A DNA stretch of 64,000 bases from assembly GCA_015056205.1 (NCBI GenBank), contig SVGS01000005.1:62001-126000 (forward strand). Direction: 5' to 3'. A program made the translations under genes and the position numbers. This DNA is from Clostridiales bacterium (lineage in GTDB: Bacteria > Bacillota > Clostridia > Christensenellales > Aristaeellaceae). This document shows, one piece after another, positions 8,406 through 16,991 of the stretch (positions are counted from its first letter, which is position 1; every line of letters begins with the position of its first letter). The notes beneath the pieces were generated by a model. It was not told where the DNA came from and made no database searches. It saw only the letters and a list, made by a program, of their open reading frames with translations.

Positions 8406-9674
8406 ATGAAAAGGTTCCTATCCATCGTACTGGCCGCGATGCTGCTGATGACTGCCGCGGCGCTGGCAGACGACGTAACCATCACCTACATGGCCAGTCA
8501 GGACTGGGTGCAGGACGCGGAAATGGAGCTGGGGAAGAAGTTCACCGAGCAGACCGGCATCAAGGTGGACTACCAGATTATCCCCTCCGACCAGTACACC
8601 ACCCTGCTGATGAACAAGCTGAGCAAGGGCGAATGCACGGATCTGTTCGGCTCCCAGGCCGGCCAGTTCGACATCGTGACCCAGCTGAACGTGGAAAAAA
8701 ACGCCGTGGATCTGAGCGGCGAAGCCTGGGCGTCCACCGTGGATCCCCTGGCCTCCGCGGAGACCTCCGTGGGCGGAAAGCTCTACGGCCAGCCGGTTCA
8801 GGACGTATCCGCCGTATGGGCCGTGGCCTACAACAAGAAGGTTTTCGAGAAGCTGAACCTGTCCGTGCCCACCAATTATGAGGAATTCAAGGCGGTCTGC
8901 GAAGCCATCAAGGCGGACGGCATGATTCCGGTTTACGAGGCGGTTTCCGACGGATGGCATCATCAGCTGTGGTTCTGCGAGATGGGCGTCGCCATCGAGC
9001 ACGCCGAACCCGGCACCGCGGAAAAGCTGAACAGCAACCAGATGGGATTCGCGGACAGCGCCACCGCCAAAAAGCTGGTGGAGCAGATTAAGGAAATGGC
9101 GGATCTGGGGTACTGGGGCGACAACTACATGGCCAACGCGTACTCCGACGCCGCCAAAGCCATCGCCACCGGCGAATGCGCGATGACCGTGGCCAACCAG
9201 GGCTTCCCCACCGAGATTCACGCCGCGTATCCGGACTTCCCCGCGGAGGACATCGGGTTCTTCGTCATGCCGCTGTGCGACAACCAGGTGCTGAACATGA
9301 ACCCCGTCGGCCCGACCCGCTTCATCTTCTCCGGCTCCGCCCACATCGAGGAAGCGAAGAAATATCTGGCCTTCCTGGCCGAGCCCGAAAACATTCAGTA
9401 TCTGATCGACAACGTGCCGAAATTCAACACGCTGCCCTTCACCGGCGCGAAGGACGTCTACTCCGACGAGATTTCCGCCTTCTACGCCGCCTATCCGGAG
9501 CACGGCACGGTGTATCAGACCAGCGTCAAGTACGTGAATCCCCAGTGGATGGAAATCGGCAGCGAGCTGACCGCGGTGCTGCTCGGGGACGAAACCCCCG
9601 AGGATATGCTGAAGGCCATTGACCGCAACCGCGCGGATCAGGCCCTGGCCGCTCAGGATCCCGCCTGGAACTGA
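8406..9674 (+). CDS. ABC sugar transporter, extracellular binding protein
   Basis: This is a 422-residue family 1 solute-binding protein: an N-terminal signal sequence (residues 1-21, cleavage likely after ALA), then the mature domain with KKFTEQTGIKVDYQ and FGSQAGQFDIV. It delivers an oligosaccharide or sugar to the two permeases downstream. There is no cysteine in the signal region, so the usual lipoprotein anchor of Gram-positive binding proteins is missing. AGGAGG five bases before the ATG is a strong ribosome site. The gene is divergent from the sensor kinase. The GH31 enzyme and dehydrogenases downstream suggest an alpha-linked sugar, which is inference. Confidence 0.92.
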   Translation: MKRFLSIVLAAMLLMTAAALADDVTITYMASQDWVQDAEMELGKKFTEQTGIKVDYQIIPSDQYTTLLMNKLSKGECTDLFGSQAGQFDIVTQLNVEKNAVDLSGEAWASTVDPLASAETSVGGKLYGQPVQDVSAVWAVAYNKKVFEKLNLSVPTNYEEFKAVCEAIKADGMIPVYEAVSDGWHHQLWFCEMGVAIEHAEPGTAEKLNSNQMGFADSATAKKLVEQIKEMADLGYWGDNYMANAYSDAAKAIATGECAMTVANQGFPTEIHAAYPDFPAEDIGFFVMPLCDNQVLNMNPVGPTRFIFSGSAHIEEAKKYLAFLAEPENIQYLIDNVPKFNTLPFTGAKDVYSDEISAFYAAYPEHGTVYQTSVKYVNPQWMEIGSELTAVLLGDETPEDMLKAIDRNRADQALAAQDPAWN

Positions 9675-9705
9675 CCGGTCCGTCCCGCAAGCGCAATTTT
9701 CCGAA

Positions 9706-9741
9706 GGCGGAGGGGCCGGCGCGGCTCCCTCCGCCTTTTTT
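9706..9741 (+). terminator. Intra-operon terminator between binding protein and permease
   Basis: A perfect 9-base stem (GGCGGAGGG at 9706-9714 with CCCTCCGCC at 9727-9735) is followed by six or more T. It lies between the binding-protein and permease genes and would reduce, but need not abolish, read-through, giving more binding protein than permease. Confidence 0.8.
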
Positions 9742-9783
9742 CCGCCTGTTTCCCGTCCGGTTTCCGTCTTTCGGGAGGAGCGT

Positions 9784-10662
9784 ATGAACAAGAACAGAAT
9801 GTATCCCACCTGGTTTGTTTTCGGCGCGCTGCTGTTGTACGGAGTGCTGTATGTGCTGCCCTCCCTGATGGGCATCGGCCTGTCCTTCACGGACTGGTCC
9901 ATCTATTCGGAGGAGCTGCACTTTGTCGGGCTGAAGAACATACAGACCGTGTTTTCATCCGACTACAACTACACCCACGCCCTGATGAACACCCTGAAGT
10001 TCACGGTGGTCACCACCCTGGTCAAGAATGTGCTGGGACTGGCCCTGGCGGTACTGATGACCAAGCAGGTGAAGCTGCTGAACTTTCACCGGGCGGTGCT
10101 GTACCTGCCCTGCGTGCTGTCCGCCCTGATCGTCGGGATGATTTTCAAATCCGTGCTGAACCCGCGGGACGGTCTTCTGAACCGGACGCTGCGAGCCCTG
10201 GGCCTGGACTTCATGGCGCTCAGATGGCTGACGGATTCCAAAATCGCGTTCAATTCTGTCATGGCGGTGGACATCTGGAAGGGCATGGGATACATCATGA
10301 CCATTCTGATCGCCGGAATCATGTCCATTTCCCCGGTGTACTATGAGGCCGCCCGGATCGACGGGGGGAACGCGTGGCAGTGCTTCCGCCACATCACCCT
10401 GCCCATGCTGACGCCCACCCTGACCGTGACCACCGTGCTGAACGTGCTGTACGGCCTGAAGGTTTTCGACACCGTATACGCCCTGACCAACGGAGGGCCC
10501 GGGCACGCCACGGAGGTTCTGTATACCACCGTTTTCCGGGAATTCAGTCTCGGCCGCTACGCGGTCGGCACCACGCTTTCCTCCGTCATGGCCGTGCTGA
10601 TGGTTTCCGCCGGGTATTTCATGATCCGGCATATGGTACGGGAGGAGGGGGATCCGGTATGA
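9784..10662 (+). CDS. ABC sugar transporter permease, MalF type
   Basis: This is a 292-residue protein with six predicted membrane segments and the EAA loop YYEAARIDGGNAWQCF in the second half, which contacts the ATPase subunit. It belongs to the MalF/UgpA group of carbohydrate ABC permeases. GGGAGGAG lies just upstream of the ATG. Its stop overlaps the ATG of the next permease (ATGA), so the two are translated together. No ATPase gene is in the cluster, so a shared MsmK-type ATPase encoded elsewhere is expected. Confidence 0.93.
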   Translation: MNKNRMYPTWFVFGALLLYGVLYVLPSLMGIGLSFTDWSIYSEELHFVGLKNIQTVFSSDYNYTHALMNTLKFTVVTTLVKNVLGLALAVLMTKQVKLLNFHRAVLYLPCVLSALIVGMIFKSVLNPRDGLLNRTLRALGLDFMALRWLTDSKIAFNSVMAVDIWKGMGYIMTILIAGIMSISPVYYEAARIDGGNAWQCFRHITLPMLTPTLTVTTVLNVLYGLKVFDTVYALTNGGPGHATEVLYTTVFREFSLGRYAVGTTLSSVMAVLMVSAGYFMIRHMVREEGDPV

Positions 10663-11495
10663 AGCAGGGCATGAAGCGAACCCGCCTGCTGAAATCCATC
10701 GGGGTCAACGCGCTGGCCTGGCTGCTGTCCCTGCTGCTGCTGGCGCCGCTGCTGCTGATCCTGATCAACAGCCTGAAGGACAGCACCGCCGCGTCGGACA
10801 TGAATCTTGCCCTTCCCGCCTCCCTGGAATGGTCCAATTACGCCGTGGTGATCGAAAAGGGCAAACTCGGCGTGACATTTCTGAACAGTCTGTGTTACTC
10901 TGTTGCCAGCGTGCTTTTGTGCACCCTGCTTTCGGCCATGGCTTCGTATGTGCTTTCCCGGAACCGGCGGAAGCTGCACCGTTTTCTGTATCTGTTCATC
11001 GTGCTGGGCATCGCCATGCCCATCAATTTCGTCACCCTGATGACCGTGATGCAGTCCGTCCGCCTCATGAACACCCGGACCGGTATCATTCTGCTCTACA
11101 CCGCCACCCAGACCCCCTTCAACGTTTTCCTGATCCACAGCTTCGTCAGCCGGATTCCGGAGGACATTGACGAGGCGGCCATCATCGACGGCGCCTCCCC
11201 GGCCGGCCTGTTTGTGAAAATCGTGCTGCCCCTGCTGAAGCCGGTGCTGGTCACCGTGATGGTGCTGACCTTTCTGAACACCTGGAACGAGTTCGTGATG
11301 CCGCTGTACTTCCTGGACAGTTCGGAGAAATGGCCGATGACCCTGGCCGTATACAACTTTTTCGGGATGTATTTCAAGGACTGGAACCTGGTCTGCGCGG
11401 ACATCGTGATGACGAGCGCGCCGGTCATCCTGGTTTACCTGCTGGGGCAGAAATACATCGTTTCCGGAATGACGGCCGGCGCCGTCAAGGGATAA
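10659..11495 (+). CDS. ABC sugar transporter permease, MalG type
   Basis: This is a 278-residue six-segment membrane protein and partner of the preceding permease. The EAA loop is seen as DEAAIIDGASPAGLF, followed by KIVLPLLKPVL, characteristic of MalG/UgpE permeases. The start ATG lies inside the last codons of the upstream permease, four bases before its stop ends. Together they form the translocation channel for the sugar bound by the 8406 product. About 120 purine-rich bases separate it from the GH31 gene. Confidence 0.93.
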   Translation: MKQGMKRTRLLKSIGVNALAWLLSLLLLAPLLLILINSLKDSTAASDMNLALPASLEWSNYAVVIEKGKLGVTFLNSLCYSVASVLLCTLLSAMASYVLSRNRRKLHRFLYLFIVLGIAMPINFVTLMTVMQSVRLMNTRTGIILLYTATQTPFNVFLIHSFVSRIPEDIDEAAIIDGASPAGLFVKIVLPLLKPVLVTVMVLTFLNTWNEFVMPLYFLDSSEKWPMTLAVYNFFGMYFKDWNLVCADIVMTSAPVILVYLLGQKYIVSGMTAGAVKG

Positions 11496-11618
11496 GGAAG
11501 GAGCGCCGGCAGCCGTCTGCGGAAGAGCTCCGGCGGGAGCCGGAGCAAAAGAGCGGGAGAAAAAGGAACAGGGAAAAAGGAACGGGACGAAAGAAACAGG
11601 GAAAAAGGAGGAACCGCC

Positions 11619-13832
11619 ATGGAACGGAAGGAAGCCGGGAGGGGAATCACCCGGATTGTGCTGCGGCCGGAGGACGCGCCGCTTTCATCGCCCGTCGCGT
11701 TCAGCGACGGGGACGGGAAAGAGGCTTTTCTGACCCTGACCGCCTTCGAGAGCCTGCCCCGGCCGGTTTTCCGGCTGCGGGGCGGCGGCGCGGGGGAGAC
11801 GCGCCAGACGGCCAACGGCGAGGTGGTTTCCTTCGCCGGAGGGGAAAAGGAGGAGAGGGAGCCCTCCCGAAGGGCGCGGCTTTCCTTCGCCTGTCCGGAA
11901 GGATCCGTCCTGACCGGGCTGGGACAGCACGAGGACGGGATTTTCGACTACGCCCGGGAACGGGAACGGCTGTACCAGCATAACATGAAAATATCCATTC
12001 CCTTCGTGCTGAGCAGCGCGGGATGGGGGCTGCTGATCGAAGCCGGCTGCGCCATGACCTGGGAGGGAGAGGGAAACGGATTCACCTTCCGCCTGGACGC
12101 CGCGCGGACGGTTTCCTTCGTCGTCATCCGGGGGGAAAACTGCGCGGAGGTGCTGCGGCGGCTGACGGAGGTGACCGGGCGGCCGGCCCTGCTGCCGAAA
12201 TGGGCCTACGGCTATATCCAGTCCAAAGAGCGGTATCACTCCGCCCGGGAGCTGACGGAAACCGCCCGGGAATTCCGCCGCCGGAAGCTGGGGCTGGACT
12301 GCATCGTGCTCGACTGGATGAGCTGGAAGGAGGGCTGCTGGGGGGACAAAACACCGGATCCGGAACGGTTTCCGGACGTTCACGCCCTGACGGAGGCCCT
12401 GCACGCCATGAACGTCCGCCTGATGGTTTCCGTGTGGCCGAACATCTCCGCCGGACGGGACCGGGAGGAAATGGAGGCGGCCGGCGCCTTTCTGCCAGCC
12501 AGCCAGATTTACGACGCGTTTTCGCCCGCCGCCCGGGACCTCTACTGGCGGCAGTGCATGCGCTTCTGGATGAGCGGGGGCGCCGACGCCCTGTGGTGCG
12601 ACAGCTGCGAGCCCATGACGGATCCGGACTGGTGCGGCCCGGAGAAGCGGGATCCGGACGAGCGGATGCGCCTGATTACCGAAGCCTCCGAGGTGCGGAT
12701 GGATCCGGAGCGGATGAATCAGTACGGGGCGGAGCACCTGCGGGGACTCCGGGATCACTGGCTGAGGGAGATTCCGGGAAAACGGCCGGTGCTGCTCGCC
12801 CGCAGCGGCGGCATCGACAGCAGCGCCCTGGGCGCCATTCTGTGGTCCGGGGACGTCTGCGCGCGGTGGGACGTGCTGCGCAGCCAGGTCACCGAGGGCA
12901 TCAAGGCCGCCTGCAGCGGCCTGGCGTGGTGGACGCTGGATATCGGCGGTTTCTTCGTCGGCAAGAAGGAGCCCTGGTTCTGGCGGGGGGACTATGACGG
13001 CGGCGCGGAGGATCCCGGATACCGGGAGCTGTACCTGCGGTGGTTCCAGTTCGGCTGCATGCTGCCGGTGTTCCGGTCCCACGGAACGGACACGCCCCGG
13101 GAGCCCTGGGCCTTCGGCCCGGAAGACGGGGCGGAATACCGCGCGCTGCGGCAGACGATCGCCCTGCGGTACCGGCTGCTGCCCTATATTTATTCCTGCG
13201 CGGCGGAAACCTGCCGCACCGGGCTGCCCATGATCCGGGCCATGATGACCGCGTTTCCGGATCATCCGGAAACGCACCCCCTGCACGATCAGTATGTTTT
13301 CGGCGGCGCGCTGCTGGTCAAGCCGGTCACGCGGCCGCTTTCCGAAGGCGGGGAACGGACGGAGGTTTCGCTTCCCCCCTGTGGGTGGTATAATCTGTTC
13401 AGCATGGAATACACGCCGGGCGGCGCCGTATCCGTTTCCACGCCGCCGGACCGCTTTCCCCTGATGATCCGGGCGGGCAGCCTGCTGCCCCTGGCCGGAG
13501 AGGCGGCCTGCGCCGCGGAAGCCGTTCCCCGGGAGCTGCTGGTTTTCGGCGGGGCGGACGGCGCCTTTACGCTGTACGACGACGCGGGGGACGGATTCGG
13601 GGAGGGCCGCCGGATTCCCCTGCGGTACGAGGAAGCCACCGGCGAACTGACGCTGGGGGCGGGCGGGGCGCCCCTGCCGCTGACGGTCCGTTTCATCACC
13701 CCGGACGGCGCCCTCCGGCAAACCGATACGGTTTATGAGGGAAAGGAACTCCGGATCCACCGGGACGCGTGCCCGGCGGCCGGAAAAGCGGACGGCCGCA
13801 TCATGATTCGGGAGGAGACAGCACATGAGTGA
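11619..13832 (+). CDS. Glycoside hydrolase family 31 (alpha-glucosidase/xylosidase type)
   Basis: This is a 737-residue cytoplasmic enzyme with no signal peptide. It has a GH31 N-terminal beta-sandwich, a TIM barrel, and C-terminal beta domains. The nucleophile is D328 in ALWCDSCEP, and the acid/base is D412 in ILWSGDVCARWD; WTLDIGGFF follows. GH31 enzymes cleave alpha-glucosides or alpha-xylosides with retention. Here the enzyme most likely processes the sugar imported by the preceding ABC system. AAGGAGG lies seven bases before the ATG. It overlaps the next dehydrogenase gene by 8 bases, so they share an operon. The exact substrate is not clear: the WCDSCEP sequence departs from the commonest WxDMNE form. 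Confidence 0.9.
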   Translation: MERKEAGRGITRIVLRPEDAPLSSPVAFSDGDGKEAFLTLTAFESLPRPVFRLRGGGAGETRQTANGEVVSFAGGEKEEREPSRRARLSFACPEGSVLTGLGQHEDGIFDYARERERLYQHNMKISIPFVLSSAGWGLLIEAGCAMTWEGEGNGFTFRLDAARTVSFVVIRGENCAEVLRRLTEVTGRPALLPKWAYGYIQSKERYHSARELTETAREFRRRKLGLDCIVLDWMSWKEGCWGDKTPDPERFPDVHALTEALHAMNVRLMVSVWPNISAGRDREEMEAAGAFLPASQIYDAFSPAARDLYWRQCMRFWMSGGADALWCDSCEPMTDPDWCGPEKRDPDERMRLITEASEVRMDPERMNQYGAEHLRGLRDHWLREIPGKRPVLLARSGGIDSSALGAILWSGDVCARWDVLRSQVTEGIKAACSGLAWWTLDIGGFFVGKKEPWFWRGDYDGGAEDPGYRELYLRWFQFGCMLPVFRSHGTDTPREPWAFGPEDGAEYRALRQTIALRYRLLPYIYSCAAETCRTGLPMIRAMMTAFPDHPETHPLHDQYVFGGALLVKPVTRPLSEGGERTEVSLPPCGWYNLFSMEYTPGGAVSVSTPPDRFPLMIRAGSLLPLAGEAACAAEAVPRELLVFGGADGAFTLYDDAGDGFGEGRRIPLRYEEATGELTLGAGGAPLPLTVRFITPDGALRQTDTVYEGKELRIHRDACPAAGKADGRIMIREETAHE

Positions 13833-15039
13833 GGAAAAGATCTTCGGAACCTGTTTCCGGAACGATCCGGAAAAGCCCCTGGTGTACGGGGAGGTCAACC
13901 TGATCAATCCGCCCCGCCGGCGGCTCCGGGGGGAACCCCTGAAGGAGGGCATTCCCGTGGAGCCGGTCATCGTCGGCTTCTGCGGCACGGATCACGAGCT
14001 GATGATGATGGGAAAACGGGGAGAGCTGGGCCCCAAATTTCCGGAAGGGCAGGACCGGCTCATCAACGGCCACGAGGGCGTCGTGTGGGTGCCCTCGCAG
14101 GACCGGTTTGCCATCGTGCTGATCCGGGGCGGCGACAGCCTCGATCCCACCCGCTACACGGAGGAGGAGAGCTATTTCGAATACGGCTGCGACCGGGCGG
14201 ACGGCCTTTTCTGCGACCGGATGTACGTGAACCCGGATATGCTGCTGGCCATCCCGGAGGGCCATGTGCATGACGGGCGGCTGGACCTGAGCTTCGCGAA
14301 GAAAATGGTTTTCCCGGATCCCTTCGCCTGCATGCTTTTCCAGCTGGAGCGCATGGAGGACCTGGGCTCCGCCCACCTGTTCCGCCGGACCGCCCGGCGG
14401 CTGGGGTGCGGGGAGGAGGAAGCCCGCGCCGCCGCGAAGGAGGAGATTTTCGAACGCACGGTCATTTTCGGGCTCGGAACCACCGGCATGTTCATCGGGG
14501 ACATCATCCGCCAGGCCCATCCGGACGCCCGGATCGTTTTCGTGGCTCGCAGCCCGGAGGACAGCCCCAAGGTGCAGTTCGCCCTGCGGCAGGCGGGCGG
14601 GACTTATGTCCGCAGCCGCCACGACCGGCCGGAGGATCTGGCGGCGGAAATCTGCCGGGCCCTGGGCGGACGGGCGACCGCCTTCATCGGGGTCAGCGGA
14701 TCCTCCGCCGAGCATGAAATCGCCTTCACCCACCGGGTGCTGGGATGCAACGGGCTGTACAACAGCTTCTCCCTGGGGCCGAAAATCACCTTTGACACCA
14801 TGCCCTTCGGTTTTGAGAACCATCTGATCTTCGGATCCATCAACTTCCGCCAGGATCATATGGAGAAGGCCATCCAGATGCTGGCCCGGAGCTCCTACGA
14901 CCGGATCGTGGAGCTGATCGGCCGGGAGGAATTCGCCGCCGATCCCATCGGGGCCTATGAAAACCGGATTTACTGCAAGAACGCCCCGATGAAAACCGCC
15001 GTCATCTGGAACCGGGACAAAATCAATATGGAAGGCTGA
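13825..15039 (+). CDS. Zinc-dependent sugar dehydrogenase (glucose dehydrogenase-like)
   Basis: This is a 404-residue medium-chain dehydrogenase. The catalytic zinc site is C53 in GFCGTDHEL and the His-Glu of INGHEGVV. The nucleotide-binding fold starts at about residue 213 with VIFGLGTTGMFIGDI. The layout resembles archaeal and bacterial glucose/galactose dehydrogenases, which oxidise aldoses with NAD(P). It is longer than usual (most are about 350-370) because of an insertion near residues 120-200. It overlaps the GH31 gene by 8 bases and is followed after 14 bases by a second dehydrogenase, suggesting stepwise oxidation of the released sugar. Confidence 0.82.
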   Translation: MSEEKIFGTCFRNDPEKPLVYGEVNLINPPRRRLRGEPLKEGIPVEPVIVGFCGTDHELMMMGKRGELGPKFPEGQDRLINGHEGVVWVPSQDRFAIVLIRGGDSLDPTRYTEEESYFEYGCDRADGLFCDRMYVNPDMLLAIPEGHVHDGRLDLSFAKKMVFPDPFACMLFQLERMEDLGSAHLFRRTARRLGCGEEEARAAAKEEIFERTVIFGLGTTGMFIGDIIRQAHPDARIVFVARSPEDSPKVQFALRQAGGTYVRSRHDRPEDLAAEICRALGGRATAFIGVSGSSAEHEIAFTHRVLGCNGLYNSFSLGPKITFDTMPFGFENHLIFGSINFRQDHMEKAIQMLARSSYDRIVELIGREEFAADPIGAYENRIYCKNAPMKTAVIWNRDKINMEG

Positions 15040-15053
15040 GGAGGCAGAACATC

Positions 15054-16079
15054 ATGAAAGCCATTTGCATTACCAAACCCTATGAAATCGAGATCCGGGA
15101 TCTGCCCGTGCCGGTGCCGGCGGAAGGCGAGGCGCTGCTCCGGATTCTGTACTGCGGCATCTGCGGGGCGGACGTGGCCAGCTTCACCGGCAATCAGCCC
15201 TTCACCTCCTATCCCCGGATTCCCGGGCACGAGTTTTCCGCCCAGATCGTTTCCGTGCCGGAAAACGACCGGGGGCTGAAGCCCGGGGATCTGGTGACCT
15301 GCAACCCGTATTTCAACTGCGGTTCCTGCTACGCCTGCCGGAAAGGCCGGGTGAACGCCTGCATGGACAACCAGACCATGGGCGTGCAGCGGGACGGGGC
15401 TTTCTGCGAGTATATCTGTATGCCGGTCGAAAGAATCATTGCCGGCGGCGGACTGAATGCCCGGGAGCTCGCGCTGATCGAGCCTTTTTCCATCAGCCGC
15501 CACGCCATCGGCCGGGGCCATGTGGCACCCGGCGACCGGGTGCTGATCGTCGGCGCCGGCCCCATCGGCCTGTTCGCCCTGCTGGCTGCGAAGGCCAAAG
15601 GCGCGGAGGTCACCGTCTGCGATCTGCTGCCGGGCCGCCTGGACAAGGCCCTTCAGTTCGGCGCGGACCACGTGGTGCTTTCCGGCGCCCCCGATGAGGC
15701 GGAACAGATGGCCGCCCTCACCGGCGGCAGCGGCTTCGACATCTGCGTGGAAGCCTGCGGGCAGTCCGTCACCTTCCTGAAATGCATCGAGCGGGCCTGC
15801 CACGGGGCGCAGGTGATTCTGATCGGCAACGGGAAGAAGGAAACCACCTTCCTCCATTCCGTGCTGCTGAAAAAGGAGCTGAACGTCTACGGCAGCCGCA
15901 ACGCCTTTACCGCGGACTTTGAGGATCTGATCCGGCTGGTTTCCTCCGGCGCCGTTCCCGTCACCGGGATGATCAGTGCGGAATATGACTGCCTGGACGC
16001 CCTCTCCGCCTTCCGGGCCCTGGTTCAGAACGACGGCAGTCTGGAGAAGGTTCTTCTCCGGTTCGCCGATCCGGCCTGA
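15054..16079 (+). CDS. Zinc-binding alcohol/sugar-acid dehydrogenase (MDR family)
   Basis: This is a 341-residue medium-chain dehydrogenase. It has catalytic zinc ligands in YCGICGADV and PGHEFSA, a structural zinc loop with four cysteines (CNPYFNCGSCYACR and a fourth further on), and a Rossmann motif VLIVGAGPIGLFAL. It resembles L-threonine, L-idonate and L-galactonate dehydrogenases. Together with the preceding dehydrogenase and the following amidohydrolase it suggests an oxidative sugar pathway. AGGAGG lies nine bases before the ATG. The substrate is not determined by sequence. Confidence 0.85.
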   Translation: MKAICITKPYEIEIRDLPVPVPAEGEALLRILYCGICGADVASFTGNQPFTSYPRIPGHEFSAQIVSVPENDRGLKPGDLVTCNPYFNCGSCYACRKGRVNACMDNQTMGVQRDGAFCEYICMPVERIIAGGGLNARELALIEPFSISRHAIGRGHVAPGDRVLIVGAGPIGLFALLAAKAKGAEVTVCDLLPGRLDKALQFGADHVVLSGAPDEAEQMAALTGGSGFDICVEACGQSVTFLKCIERACHGAQVILIGNGKKETTFLHSVLLKKELNVYGSRNAFTADFEDLIRLVSSGAVPVTGMISAEYDCLDALSAFRALVQNDGSLEKVLLRFADPA

Positions 16080-16102
16080 CCCGGAAAGGAGGTTCGATCC
16101 CG

Positions 16103-16972
16103 ATGATAGACGCCCATGCGCATCTCTGGCTGAAGCAGCACGGAAAGGTGGACGGCCTGCCCGTGTACGACCTGGGCGGCGGACGCAGCCGGTTCGGCCG
16201 GGAAATCCGGCAGATGCTGCCCCCCGCCATGACGGACGGAATCAACAGCGCGGAACGGTTTCTGGCGCATATGGATTTTTCCCGGGTGGGCGGCGCCGTG
16301 ATCACCCAGGAGTACATCGACGGCAATCAGGACGACTATCTCCGGAAGGTCCGGGAAACCTGGCCGGACCGTTTCCGGGTTTGCGCCCTGTATGAGGAAA
16401 ACGGCGTTCCGGACACGGAGGGAATGGACGGCATCAAAATCTGCGGCGGCCGCCTGAAGGATCCGGATCTGCTCCGGCATGCCGCCGTCTTTGAGGCGGC
16501 GGACCGCCGCGGCCTTTTTCTGGGCATCGATATGGCGGACGGCGAAGCGCAGACCGGGGCCCTGCGCGAGCTGGCCGGGGCGTATCCCGGGCTGCGGATT
16601 GCCGTCGGCCACTTCGGCATGGTGACCCGCCCCGGCTGGGAGGAGCAGATCCGCCTGGCCTGCCTGCCGAACGTGTATATTGAATCCGGCGGAATCACCT
16701 GGCTGTTTAACGCGGAATACTATCCCTATCCTTCCGCGGTCCGGGCGATCCGGACCGCCGCGGAAATCTGCGGCATGCACAAGCTGATGTGGGGCTCGGA
16801 CTATCCGCGCACCATGACGGCCATTACCTACCGGATGAGCTGGGATTTCATTGAAAAATCTCCCCTTCTGACTGAAGAGGAGAAACAGCGGTTCTTCCAT
16901 GAAAACGCCGCCGCGTTTTACCGCTTCGGCCCACTGCCGGAGCTTCCGGTCATCCGGCACATGGCGGAATAG
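16103..16972 (+). CDS. Amidohydrolase/lactonase-type TIM-barrel hydrolase
   Basis: This is a 289-residue member of the COG2159/COG3618 amidohydrolases: metal-binding DAHAHLW at residues 3-9 (H5, H7), a further histidine in AVGHFGMV, and a C-terminal GSDYPRTM carrying the conserved aspartate. Relatives hydrolyse sugar lactones or decarboxylate aromatic acids. A lactonase role would fit behind two sugar dehydrogenases, but this is inference. GGAAAGGAGG precedes the ATG. It ends the operon that begins at 8406 and converges on the MATE gene, only 19 bases away. Confidence 0.8.
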   Translation: MIDAHAHLWLKQHGKVDGLPVYDLGGGRSRFGREIRQMLPPAMTDGINSAERFLAHMDFSRVGGAVITQEYIDGNQDDYLRKVRETWPDRFRVCALYEENGVPDTEGMDGIKICGGRLKDPDLLRHAAVFEAADRRGLFLGIDMADGEAQTGALRELAGAYPGLRIAVGHFGMVTRPGWEEQIRLACLPNVYIESGGITWLFNAEYYPYPSAVRAIRTAAEICGMHKLMWGSDYPRTMTAITYRMSWDFIEKSPLLTEEEKQRFFHENAAAFYRFGPLPELPVIRHMAE

Positions 16973-16991
16973 GCCGGCGGCTCCTTTCCGG

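Noticed and set aside
11685..13988. A 767-codon frame antisense to the GH31 gene
   Set aside because: No domain; the GH31 active-site motifs lie on the forward strand.
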